This document shows, in pieces, positions 31,513-40,302 of a stretch of 64,000 nucleotides of DNA; position 1 is the stretch's first letter, and each line of letters starts with the position of its first letter. The notes beneath the pieces are model-generated. The model was given only the letters and a program-made list of their open reading frames with translations. It was not told the origin of the DNA and did not search any database. This DNA comes from an uncultured Pseudomonadales bacterium (lineage in GTDB: Bacteria; Pseudomonadota; Gammaproteobacteria; Pseudomonadales; Cellvibrionaceae), in the NCBI GenBank assembly GCA_947488935.1, contig CANLBN010000001.1, positions 62,001 to 126,000 of the forward strand, given 5' to 3'. Both the position numbers and the translations under genes were made by a program.

Positions 31513-32811
31513 TTGAAGCTATCGCTCATTAAACTCTCATCATATGGCTTTTTATCGTTCCCTCTCGCTGCAGCCTTTATTACCTTACAAGTTATTATTC
31601 CCACCCATTATGCAGAGGTCACAACACTTAGCTTATCGACTATTGGCGGTATTATTTTGATCGCACGCCTATGGGATACAATTACTGACCCAGTTATAGG
31701 CGTACTCTCCGATCGCACCCCTCAACACTTAGGCAGGAGAAAGCTTTGGATTTATATCAGTATTCCATTGATTGCCTTATCGACTTACTTTTTATTTAAC
31801 CCAAAAACAGACGCTAGCAGCACCTACTTGCTGCTATGGACACTAGCAATTTACATCGCAGGGACAATGGCTATAGTGCCAATGAGTGCATGGGGGGCCG
31901 AACTATCTAAAGATTATAAAGAGCGCAGCCGAATTACTGGGGCACGGGCATTCTTTGGCCTCGTAGGTACACTAGCCGCTTTATTGATATTGGCTTTGTT
32001 AAGCGGTGGGGAAGCAAACAGCTTAAATAATAGTCTTGCGAACATCACTTTACTCATACTATTAAGCTTAGTGATTGCTGGGCTTGTGCTCAGTAAGGTA
32101 CCCGATAACAGTACTATAAAATTACCCGACGCACAGTTTAAAGAGGCTCTATGCCTTATCAAGACACCATCGCCGTTTCGGACACTGTTATCCAGCTTTT
32201 TAAGTAATAGTATTGCTAATGCTATACCTGCAACTTTATTTTTATTCTATACCACGCATGTACTTGCAGCGCCCGAATACATAGGCCCTCTACTGATCCT
32301 ATATTTTATTTGCTCCGCTATCTCTGTGCCTTTTTGGACAATGCTGGCCAACAAAATTGGTAAATATAAAGCCTGGCAATACTCTATTATCATTGCCTGC
32401 AGCTTTTTTATCTGGACACCCTTTTTGACACCAGAGACGTTATGGGTCTTTGTAATAATTGTTATCGCTACGGGCTTTACCACCGGTTGCGACCTATTTA
32501 TACCTTCTTCGATGAATGGTGACCTTATTGAATGGGATAGTGCGACAACGGGTTACAAAAGGCCAGGCTTATTCTTTGCCCTATGGGGGACAACAACCAA
32601 GCTCGCTTTTGCTCTGGCTATTGGTATAACATTCCCGCTATTAGATATCTTTGGGTTTGATCCTAATGCAGTAAATACGACCGCTGAGCTGTCTGCGCTT
32701 GCATGGATTTATGGGCTACCCTGTATTGCTTTTAAAGTTATCGCTTTAATGGGCATGAGGAACTATCCTATTACCGAATCACATTATGCTAAACTCGTTA
32801 AGGAAGCTTAA
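31513..32811 (+). CDS. MFS transporter, GPH (glycoside-pentoside-hexuronide:cation) family
   Basis: A 432-aa inner-membrane symporter with about twelve helices. The MelB-type signature is clear: ARLWDTITDPVIGVLSDRT near residue 50, followed by GRRKLWIY, and the second-half region GDLIEWDSATTGYKRPGLF. This family imports sugars or glycosides with Na+ or H+. The start is TTG with AAAAGGAT upstream. No sugar-catabolic gene lies beside it, so the substrate is open. Confidence 0.88.
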   Translation: MKLSLIKLSSYGFLSFPLAAAFITLQVIIPTHYAEVTTLSLSTIGGIILIARLWDTITDPVIGVLSDRTPQHLGRRKLWIYISIPLIALSTYFLFNPKTDASSTYLLLWTLAIYIAGTMAIVPMSAWGAELSKDYKERSRITGARAFFGLVGTLAALLILALLSGGEANSLNNSLANITLLILLSLVIAGLVLSKVPDNSTIKLPDAQFKEALCLIKTPSPFRTLLSSFLSNSIANAIPATLFLFYTTHVLAAPEYIGPLLILYFICSAISVPFWTMLANKIGKYKAWQYSIIIACSFFIWTPFLTPETLWVFVIIVIATGFTTGCDLFIPSSMNGDLIEWDSATTGYKRPGLFFALWGTTTKLAFALAIGITFPLLDIFGFDPNAVNTTAELSALAWIYGLPCIAFKVIALMGMRNYPITESHYAKLVKEA

Positions 32812-32817
32812 TTTTTA

Positions 32818-33003
32818 CTAAATAACGCCATAATATAAGGCAAATAAATAACTAAATATACTAAGCCCTATCATAACTACTACAATTACCCCCATTAATA
32901 ACCATGGTCTAAAGGGTTTTCTATCAATTTGATGATTAGGCCTGCTCAAATAAGCATCAACCCTAGCTTGATCTTCTGAGCTTAATGTATTTTTTTTATC
33001 CAT
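32818..33003 (-). CDS. DUF3094 family protein
   Basis: A 61-aa protein with a charged N-terminus (LSSEDQARVDAYLS), the conserved RKPFRPW and one C-terminal membrane helix (about 34-58). This is the pattern of DUF3094, known from Pseudomonas and relatives. Function unknown. It is convergent with the GPH symporter, seven bases apart. Confidence 0.75.
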   Translation of the reverse strand: MDKKNTLSSEDQARVDAYLSRPNHQIDRKPFRPWLLMGVIVVVMIGLSIFSYLFALYYGVI

Positions 33004-33090
33004 TTTACTGACCTTAAACTATACTTTAGCGTACTACTATAATTACAGATATTACCACTATCTACCTTCGTATCAAAAGCAGACATAAAT

Positions 33091-35064
33091 ATGCCAACTA
33101 AAAAGCCAACACTTGAAAATAACGACTTCCTAGTAGGGGAAAACGGTGCTTTCAACTGGGACTTCGAAAAAGGTTATTTTCACTGCTTTGGTACAGATAG
33201 AATTATCATTTCTACAGATCCTGACCTTAAAGATATAGTAGCACCAATCGCTGAAGAAATGGGTATCGATCTCTTTCGATTGATTGTGGCGAATGCTTCC
33301 ATTCGTAGCACCAATAAAGACTATAAAGAAATTATTGCCCCCGCTTCGCAACCCTTTAGCGAAGGTTTTGCAACATGGAGCCAAATCGCCGCTTTGACTG
33401 GCTGGGGAAGCATAGAATTAACGGAATACGAGCCTGAAAACTGCCATGCAATTATCACTATCGATAATCCATGGGAACTCCGCTTGCAAAAGAATTTACC
33501 AAAATATAAACACTGGGGCTGTCCATTTTTATTAGGGAAAATGATTGGTATTTTTGAACAAGCTCTTGGGCAAAATTGCTGGGCGAAAGACGCCTATGAT
33601 TTTTTTGATGATGGCACATCTCAAGTTGTACTGACTATTTATGCCTCAACAAAAACAACCTATAACGAATTGGAAAAATGCCGCCAAAGAAAACTCTCTA
33701 AGCACGAGAAACAACTAGAAAACGAAATCGAAGAGAAAACAAATAAACTTAAAGAATCGAATAGAATACTTAAAAATATTACCCACCTCGACTTTTTAAC
33801 CAATTTAAAAAACCGGCGCAGCCTTGAGGAAACATTACTTGAAATAAAAGATAATAGCTCATGGAATGCACACACATTAATGTTTGTAGATCTTGATCAA
33901 TTTAAAGTGATTAATGATATTTGTGGGCACTTAGCTGGTGATCGCCTGCTGAGTTTAGTTGGAGAGCGCCTGTCTTTTTGTATAAATGAACACTACGAGA
34001 ATGAAAACTACTCAATTTATCGCTATGGTGGCGATGAATTTGCCATATTGCTACACGAATATAATAAGGAAAACTCCATAAAATTGGCGAGGAGCATCAA
34101 TGAAATTGTTAGCAATATTCTATTTAGCTGGGAAAGTAAAGTGTACGAAATAAATTGCAGCATTGGCATTGCACAACTAGATGCAATAGAACCCGGTGTT
34201 GACAATGCAATTATTACTGCTGACAACGCCTGTTATCAGGCTAAGAAAAATGGCAAAAATCAATTTTATTTTGCCGAGCAAGACAACCCTTCTATTGAAA
34301 GCCGCTTAGTAGAAATGAACTGGGTACATAAAGTTAAGAATGCGATCAAGCATGATCTTTTTGTACCGCACTTTCAATTACTAAAACCTTTAGACCCAAA
34401 CAATAAAAAAATATCACTAGAAGCATTAATACGCATGAAAGGCAAAGATGACAAGTTGATTATGCCGACTAAATTTTTGTCTGCCGCAGAAAACTATGAT
34501 GTTATTTTTGAAGTTGATTGTTGGATGATTGATGATGTGTGCAAGAAAATCCAACAACTAAAAGAGCATGCTGATCAAATCGAGTCGATTGCCATTAACT
34601 TATCAGGCAACACGCTATCGAATCCTAAGATTGGCCAATTTATAGAAACATGTTTTAAACGCTACAATACCGACACATCAAAAATTTGTTTTGAAATAAC
34701 AGAAACACATATGATGACGAATATTGAAATTGCTCAAACCTTATTAGAGCGATTACAAAGGCATGGGTGTTCGATATCGCTCGATGATTTTGGCGCAGGC
34801 ATGTCTTCTTTTGGCTACCTAAAGAAACTACCCGTTGACAAAATAAAAATAGATGGTGGCTTTGTTAAAAACATGGATAACTCTTTGGTCGACTACACAT
34901 TTGTTGAGTCGATAACCAATGTTGCAAGAGCGATGAATATAAAAACAGTGGCTGAGTTTGTTGAGAATGAGCGCATCGTCGAATTACTTAGTGATATAAA
35001 TGTTGATTACTTACAAGGCTACCATATAGAGAAACCTAAGCCTTGGGAGTTTTATTTTAAATAA
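33091..35064 (+). CDS. GGDEF-EAL cyclic-di-GMP protein with N-terminal V4R-like sensor
   Basis: A 657-aa soluble protein. Residues about 1-195 look like a V4R / heme-NO-like sensor region (EYEPENCHAIITIDNPWE, CPFLLGKMIGIFEQALGQ). A coiled coil (about 200-232) follows, then GGDEF (about 235-395) with the intact motif RYGGDEFAIL and metal Asp in MFVDLDQFK, then EAL (about 410-655). The EAL residues are present: EALIRM, EITETHMM, SLDDFGAGMSSF and KIDGGF. Both domains therefore look catalytically able, making and breaking cyclic-di-GMP. No membrane segment is seen, so the ligand is sensed in the cytoplasm. The sensor assignment is tentative. Confidence 0.85.
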   Translation: MPTKKPTLENNDFLVGENGAFNWDFEKGYFHCFGTDRIIISTDPDLKDIVAPIAEEMGIDLFRLIVANASIRSTNKDYKEIIAPASQPFSEGFATWSQIAALTGWGSIELTEYEPENCHAIITIDNPWELRLQKNLPKYKHWGCPFLLGKMIGIFEQALGQNCWAKDAYDFFDDGTSQVVLTIYASTKTTYNELEKCRQRKLSKHEKQLENEIEEKTNKLKESNRILKNITHLDFLTNLKNRRSLEETLLEIKDNSSWNAHTLMFVDLDQFKVINDICGHLAGDRLLSLVGERLSFCINEHYENENYSIYRYGGDEFAILLHEYNKENSIKLARSINEIVSNILFSWESKVYEINCSIGIAQLDAIEPGVDNAIITADNACYQAKKNGKNQFYFAEQDNPSIESRLVEMNWVHKVKNAIKHDLFVPHFQLLKPLDPNNKKISLEALIRMKGKDDKLIMPTKFLSAAENYDVIFEVDCWMIDDVCKKIQQLKEHADQIESIAINLSGNTLSNPKIGQFIETCFKRYNTDTSKICFEITETHMMTNIEIAQTLLERLQRHGCSISLDDFGAGMSSFGYLKKLPVDKIKIDGGFVKNMDNSLVDYTFVESITNVARAMNIKTVAEFVENERIVELLSDINVDYLQGYHIEKPKPWEFYFK

Positions 35065-35142
35065 GTGTATTTATACCTTTTCATCTATAAATCATAAAAC
35101 AAGAAAAGAATTTTATATCCTTATTTTAAGCCGTATTAAATA

Positions 35143-36585
35143 CTACTTATCTTTTATCAGTGATCGATAAAGCTCTGTAATTCTGGCAATAGGCAGTTTA
35201 CCGCTATCTTGCCTTGGCAAAGCATCTACTTTAATAATGGGACGAGGAACAAATGCATTATCTAAGTGTTTCTTTAAATAGGCTTTTACTTCGTTGACAC
35301 TAATATGGCTGGGCAACACAACAAGTGCCGCCAACCTTCTAACATTTGATTCACTCTCTGGTACAAACACAACACCATCGACAAGTTCTGAGAATTTTAA
35401 TAACACCTGATTTATTTCTAGCAATGAACCTCTCTTGCCTGCAATATCTACCATATCACTTGAGCGTCCTTTTAAGATAAAAAGGTTATCGTCGAGCATA
35501 TCAATTTCATCAGAAATTTCTATTTTGTTAGGTAAGTATTGAGTACTGGCAAAAACCTTATTCTCCTTATCCTGCTCAAAACAAATACCGCCAAACAAGC
35601 GCCAAGCACTACTTTTGGATGTCTCTCGTATTGCCATCGAGCCTATCTCGCTACAGCCATACACCTCCCGTAGCTTTGCACAAAACAGTGACTCGGTATT
35701 GGTGGCCAACTCACTACTCAGAGGGGATGTCGCACATAAGATTAAGTTTATCGATGATGTATTACTGGAGCATCCAGCTATATTTGATTTAACTAAGGAA
35801 CGCAAATGAATGGGAGACGACACTAACATCCTAGGTGCTGGCAAAGCATCAAGGGCATCGTAAATATCTTGTGGGAATAATGGCTTGATATCGGCCACAC
35901 ATATCTCTACAAATAGTGGCAATAATACAGATGTTTCCAGGCCCCACATATGCTGTGGCGGTACTGTTGCGAGCTGATAATGTAAGCCTTGTGGCTCACC
36001 CAACATATTAAACGCATTGATTTGGCTACTTTCAACAACGGTTCGCCAGCTCTTTTCATTAGGCCTAGATTCACCAGTAGAGCCAGAAGTAAAAGAAATC
36101 GCCGCTAAATGGCTTAATAATATACGAGGGATATGCGATATTTCATTATCGATACCAAAATCAGCGTCTAAGACGTTTATTGACAAGTGCTCAGCCAAAG
36201 GGCTTTCTTGTTCCTGATCTGTATCAATAAAGGTGTTAAGCCCAACTCCTTTAATATGGCTATCGTGCAGTACATACACATCGGTATACTTTTTTATAAG
36301 CCATTCTTGGGTCGCTATTTTCTTATTAGGCGGTAGTAAATTAGTTTGTGCTTTTACAATGACAGCACAGAATGACATCATAAAAAGATAGCGATTCTCA
36401 CATAAATTGATTGCAAATTTTTGCTCGGGTAAGAGTTTAGCAACAGCATGAACATGAGCCAAAAATTGCCTCACTGTTACTTGTGTGCCTAGCTCTACAG
36501 GAGAATACCTATCCAGTACAATAGCAATTGAGCTATCTAGCGGTCTATTAATTAGAGCCGCTCTATTCTTATCGAAATCGTCCAT
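35143..36585 (-). CDS. AMP-dependent acyl ligase of the aryl-polyene cluster
   Basis: A 480-aa adenylate-forming enzyme expected to activate the aryl starter acid (hydroxybenzoate) and load it on an acyl carrier protein. The phosphate-binding loop is FTSGSTGESRPNEKSW, the A5-type motif is VYGCSEIG, the hinge is ILKGRSSDMVDIAGKR and the catalytic lysine lies in RQDSGKLPI near the C-terminus. It is transcribed behind the ACP at 36612 (26-base gap) and divergently from the chorismatase that would make its substrate. By role it corresponds to Xanthomonas XanA2 and the ApeH-type ligase of aryl-polyene loci. Confidence 0.85.
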   Translation of the reverse strand: MDDFDKNRAALINRPLDSSIAIVLDRYSPVELGTQVTVRQFLAHVHAVAKLLPEQKFAINLCENRYLFMMSFCAVIVKAQTNLLPPNKKIATQEWLIKKYTDVYVLHDSHIKGVGLNTFIDTDQEQESPLAEHLSINVLDADFGIDNEISHIPRILLSHLAAISFTSGSTGESRPNEKSWRTVVESSQINAFNMLGEPQGLHYQLATVPPQHMWGLETSVLLPLFVEICVADIKPLFPQDIYDALDALPAPRMLVSSPIHLRSLVKSNIAGCSSNTSSINLILCATSPLSSELATNTESLFCAKLREVYGCSEIGSMAIRETSKSSAWRLFGGICFEQDKENKVFASTQYLPNKIEISDEIDMLDDNLFILKGRSSDMVDIAGKRGSLLEINQVLLKFSELVDGVVFVPESESNVRRLAALVVLPSHISVNEVKAYLKKHLDNAFVPRPIIKVDALPRQDSGKLPIARITELYRSLIKDK

Positions 36586-36611
36586 TATCTAAAGACTAAA
36601 CGCAATGGAGG

Positions 36612-36878
36612 CTAACCTTTATTGGCTTCAATATATTGAGTAAGGCTTTTAAGCGTAGCAAATGCCTCTCTAGTTGATTCATCCTCTGCTTTAACCTGCA
36701 CACCATATTCTTGAGAGATGGCTAGGGCAATCTCTAATGCATCAATAGAATCCAAACCTAACCCATCACCAAATAATAGCTCATCAGGGTCGATATCCTT
36801 AGCCTCGATATCCTCCAGATTCAATGATTCAACGAGTAATTCGGCCATTTTAAATTCAGCAGGTGATTGTGGTGCCAC
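36612..36878 (-). CDS. Acyl carrier protein (aryl-polyene cluster)
   Basis: An 88-aa carrier protein. The phosphopantetheine-attachment serine is in GLGLDSIDALEIAL near residue 43. The start is read as GTG because the ATG at 36848 would remove the first ten residues, part of which usually precede helix I. It leads the short minus-strand operon with the ligase and is one of two ACPs in the cluster, the other being at 38896. One probably carries the aryl starter and one the growing chain, but which is which cannot be told. Confidence 0.88.
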   Translation of the reverse strand: MAPQSPAEFKMAELLVESLNLEDIEAKDIDPDELLFGDGLGLDSIDALEIALAISQEYGVQVKAEDESTREAFATLKSLTQYIEANKG

Positions 36879-37071
36879 GTTCTTTAAACCTCAACATTTA
36901 GTTACTTTATTTTTAGGGGTGCCTAGTTTAAACTAACTCAGGCATATAGATAACCCACCGAGCTTATATATTTATATGTAATATCTTTATCTCAGAGCTA
37001 TAAATGGATACTTATAACCCACTATTTAGCCGGTCGATATTCTTTTATTTTCTGACTAATCACTTAAACAT

Positions 37072-38061
37072 ATGTTAAACGAATCTCAATACCATCAAAG
37101 CATTTCTGGTTACCTAAGTAATTACCTTTGTCAAAAACCCGCAGAAGAACTCATTGAGCAGCCTAACACACTGATGGTATTACCCTATGGCGATCCGTGT
37201 ATGCCCCCCTGCTCTCCAGGTGTTATTAATACTGGATTATCAGCACTAGGAGAGGAACAACGTATCTGCGAGGTTTGGTCAGTTGATGACAATATAACAA
37301 GAGGCGTTACTGGGAGATGCCACTGGAACAAAACTAGCTCTATTATTTCAGTTGCCATCTGGTTGAGCGCAGATGAATGCGCCAACATCGAGCCTTCAAC
37401 AGAAACAGCCTATTTAGAGCTATTAGAGTTTCTGCGCTCCGAAGGTTACCCAGCTCCTTTTCGGTTCTGGAACTATATCCCCAACATTAATAAAGGCAAT
37501 GGGGATGAGGAGCAATATAAATTATTTTGCACCGGAAGGTTAGCCGCCTTTGAACATGCAGGTATGTCAGCCGGAGAATACCCGTCTGCATCAGCACTAG
37601 GACATCATACGAAAGGCGCTGTTTTTTACGCTTTAGCTGCAAAGCAGCCGGGAATACACTACCGCAACTCCTTACAGATAAATGCTTTTCAGTACCCTCG
37701 TGAATATGGTCCCAGCAGCCCATCATTCTCACGGGCGACAGAGCTCACCATTAACGGGCAGAATTTATTTTTAATCTCTGGCACAGCGAGTATCATTGGG
37801 CACCAAACTATTGCAGAAGGTGACTTGGCTGGGCAAATCAATATAACTATCAGAAACATTAATCATTTACTGGAGTCGAAGTGCCAGCAAAATAGCAATA
37901 TTAATGTTATCTCTGCCAAAGTCTATTTACGTTTTGCCAAAGATTTGCAAACAACACAAACTCTACTTAAAAAAGCTTTTCCAGAAACCGAAATGATTTT
38001 TATTCTCGCAGATATTTGCCGAGATAACCTACTGGTCGAAGTGGAATGTTTTTGTGGATAA
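37072..38061 (+). CDS. xanB2: XanB2-type chorismatase (hydroxybenzoate-forming)
   Basis: A 329-aa chorismate-cleaving enzyme of the FkbO/Hyg5/XanB2 family, which converts chorismate to hydroxybenzoate (3- and/or 4-HBA for XanB2) or dihydroxycyclohexadiene carboxylate (FkbO). Family segments visible are PFRFWNYIPNIN, FCTGRLAAFEHAG, NAFQYPREYGPSSPSFSRA and FLISGTASIIGHQTI. In a cluster with an aryl ligase and aryl-polyene ketosynthases the XanB2 (hydroxybenzoate) activity is by far the best fit; the exact isomer cannot be read from the sequence. It is the first gene of the plus-strand operon, and its stop overlaps the next start. Confidence 0.85.
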   Translation: MLNESQYHQSISGYLSNYLCQKPAEELIEQPNTLMVLPYGDPCMPPCSPGVINTGLSALGEEQRICEVWSVDDNITRGVTGRCHWNKTSSIISVAIWLSADECANIEPSTETAYLELLEFLRSEGYPAPFRFWNYIPNINKGNGDEEQYKLFCTGRLAAFEHAGMSAGEYPSASALGHHTKGAVFYALAAKQPGIHYRNSLQINAFQYPREYGPSSPSFSRATELTINGQNLFLISGTASIIGHQTIAEGDLAGQINITIRNINHLLESKCQQNSNINVISAKVYLRFAKDLQTTQTLLKKAFPETEMIFILADICRDNLLVEVECFCG

Positions 38062-38887
38062 CTACAATAATATGGAATCGTTGCAGCTTAGCGCCAAAAG
38101 CCACCCAGCCAATACGCTTTATAGAGCATTAGGCACTGCATTTTGCTATGCCCTATTTGGCTTGGGTGCACCAATGGTAAGCATCATATTACCCGTAGTT
38201 AATGCCATACCAATGAGTGGAGCACAAAAAAAGCAGTGGACACGCGCTATTATTAGTAAAAGCTGCATGTTTTATCTCAACACCATGAAAAACCTCGGAT
38301 TACTGACTTATTCTATTAGGCCTACATCAACTATTGCCCCAAAGGGAAAGATAATCATTGCCAACCACCCATCATTGCTCGATGCTTTTTTTATTTTAGG
38401 CATGTGTAAAAATTTATGCTGCATCACTAAAAGTGCACTATGGAAAAACCCATTTACGGCATTAATTGTTCGTATGGCAGATTACATACCCAATGATTGC
38501 GAGGACTTTATTCAAGAAGCAAAAAAAAGACTCAGCGAAGGTGAAAACATACTTATTTTCCCAGAGGGTACACGCAATTATTACGATGACCAATTAGATT
38601 TTAAACGTGGAGCCGCCAATATTGCGATTTTGACAGAGAGTGATATCGTCCCGATTCTTATTAAATGCGCTCCTCGCGCCATGCAAAAAGGTGAAAAATT
38701 TTATAGTATCCCAGCCGTCGCACCTCTTTTTTCCTTTGACGTGCTAAAAACTATAGAAATAAAAAAACATATTAAATTAGACTCTCCAAAAACACTACAA
38801 TACCGGCAATTGACCAGATACCTTATCGACACCTATCGCCCGCATTTAACAAAAACCGAGAGATTAAAACCCTCAGATGCCGCATAG
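38054..38887 (+). CDS. PlsC-like acyltransferase (aryl-polyene cluster)
   Basis: A 277-aa membrane-associated acyltransferase of the 1-acylglycerol-3-phosphate type. Motif I is NHPSLLDAFF (the family has NHxSxxD) and motif III is FPEGTRNYYDD. A GTG at 38054 overlaps the chorismatase stop and gives translational coupling; an ATG lies six codons later. Aryl-polyene loci regularly carry such an enzyme, thought to join the pigment to a glycerolipid-like anchor. Confidence 0.85.
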   Translation: MDNYNNMESLQLSAKSHPANTLYRALGTAFCYALFGLGAPMVSIILPVVNAIPMSGAQKKQWTRAIISKSCMFYLNTMKNLGLLTYSIRPTSTIAPKGKIIIANHPSLLDAFFILGMCKNLCCITKSALWKNPFTALIVRMADYIPNDCEDFIQEAKKRLSEGENILIFPEGTRNYYDDQLDFKRGAANIAILTESDIVPILIKCAPRAMQKGEKFYSIPAVAPLFSFDVLKTIEIKKHIKLDSPKTLQYRQLTRYLIDTYRPHLTKTERLKPSDAA

Positions 38888-38895
38888 AATAAAAT

Positions 38896-39138
38896 ATGAA
38901 AAAAAGTAGACCTGAAGTTGAACAATACATAAAAGAAGTTTTAGTCGAATTATTTGAGATCGATGAGGCAGAACTTAAACCAGACGCTAGGCTTTATGAA
39001 GATTTAGATATCGATAGCATTGATGCTGTAGAAATGCTGATTGAAATTAAAAAGACAAGCAAAAAAGACATTAACCCAGAGCAATTCAGTGAGGCCAAAA
39101 CCTTAAACGATATCGTAGATATAGTTTTACATTTATAA
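38896..39138 (+). CDS. Acyl carrier protein (aryl-polyene cluster)
   Basis: An 80-aa acyl carrier protein with the attachment serine in EDLDIDSIDAVEML near residue 40. It lies eight bases after the acyltransferase and two bases before the thioesterase, inside the plus-strand operon. It is the second ACP of the cluster and differs clearly from the one at 36612. Confidence 0.9.
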   Translation: MKKSRPEVEQYIKEVLVELFEIDEAELKPDARLYEDLDIDSIDAVEMLIEIKKTSKKDINPEQFSEAKTLNDIVDIVLHL

Positions 39139-39139
39139 C

Positions 39140-39580
39140 ATGAAAAACATTAGCATATCGATAGAACAAGAAGTCGCTTTTCCAGATGTGGATAGCTATC
39201 GGATTGTATGGCATGGCAACTACATTAAATATTTTGAGATAGCTCGCTGCAAACTGCTAGAAGAAATAGATTACACCTATAATGACATGGAGGAGTCAGG
39301 CTATTTCTTCCCCATTATTGATGTTAATGTTAAATATATTAGGCCTTTACTATTTGGGCAAAGATTTATCGTCACCGCCACCTTAAAAGAATGGGCAAAC
39401 AAGCTCACTATTTATTACACAATTACTGACAAAGCCACTCATGAAAAGCTAACCAAAGGACATACCTCTCAAATAGCGATAGCAATGCCTGGTCACATAA
39501 CTCAATATGAATCACCTAAAATTCTTATTGATAAAGTAGAAAAAGCGATGAAAGATTCATGCACCAACGACTCTCATTAA
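39140..39580 (+). CDS. Hot-dog thioesterase (4-hydroxybenzoyl-CoA thioesterase-like)
   Basis: A 146-aa hot-dog-fold thioesterase. The conserved loop DSYRIVWHGNYIKYFEIAR near residue 18 carries the catalytic Asp position of the 4-HBA-CoA / YbgC subgroup. It probably edits or releases acyl chains from the polyene ACP. Its end overlaps the LolA-like gene by 22 bases. Confidence 0.85.
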   Translation: MKNISISIEQEVAFPDVDSYRIVWHGNYIKYFEIARCKLLEEIDYTYNDMEESGYFFPIIDVNVKYIRPLLFGQRFIVTATLKEWANKLTIYYTITDKATHEKLTKGHTSQIAIAMPGHITQYESPKILIDKVEKAMKDSCTNDSH

Positions 39581-40302
39581 TTATTAGCAGTACATTAGCC
39601 ATTTTGTTATTGTTATCAATAACGACTAAAAGTATTGCAGAGAATAATCAAACACAAAATAGTGCTAGCGACATCCGAGCTTTGCTACCCAAATCCTGTA
39701 TATTTTCAAGTAGCTTTCAGCAAGAAAAAAAATCGCAAAAATTACCCTTCCCACTAGTATCCTCCGGCCAGATATTTTTTCATTGTCAAAAGGGGCTAAT
39801 TTGGGAGAAAAAATCCCCCTTTTTAGAAAAAACAATATTCACGACTCAAGAAGCAAACTTTAGACTCGTACCTAACGAGCCGATAGAGCAATTAGAAGGC
39901 CCGCAATATGATTATTTATCATCATTATTATTAAGCCTACTCAGTGCAGATATAGCGACGATTAACGATAAGTTTACTGTAGACATTGCAAGTGAGAACA
40001 AGCACATTAAATTAACGCCAAAAAGCAACACCATTAGAAAAAGACTGCATTCAATAGACATCAAAAAAAATGACAGCGTTGAAAATGAATCTCTAGATAT
40101 TTACATCAGTACACAGAAAAATCAGACAACAAAAATATCGATCAACAATATAAGTAACCTAGATAACATAAACCCAAATAACAGTACTGATTATCAACCT
40201 TGCCTATCATTGCTTGAAACAACAGATAGTGACAGAGATGTATGCGACATGCTAAAAAACCCACAAAAATACACCGGCCTTAATCTTAACAATCAAAAAT
40301 GA
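39559..40302 (+). CDS. LolA-like outer-membrane carrier protein (aryl-polyene cluster)
   Basis: A 247-aa predicted periplasmic protein with a signal peptide (about 1-27, ending KSIAENN). The body resembles LolA-type lipoprotein chaperones: GQIFFHCQKGLIWEKKSPF matches the strand pattern seen near the start of LolA domains. Aryl-polyene and flexirubin loci carry such a gene beside an MMPL exporter, as here, probably to move the lipid-linked pigment across the periplasm. It overlaps the next gene as ATGA. Confidence 0.78.
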   Translation: MHQRLSLIISSTLAILLLLSITTKSIAENNQTQNSASDIRALLPKSCIFSSSFQQEKKSQKLPFPLVSSGQIFFHCQKGLIWEKKSPFLEKTIFTTQEANFRLVPNEPIEQLEGPQYDYLSSLLLSLLSADIATINDKFTVDIASENKHIKLTPKSNTIRKRLHSIDIKKNDSVENESLDIYISTQKNQTTKISINNISNLDNINPNNSTDYQPCLSLLETTDSDRDVCDMLKNPQKYTGLNLNNQK

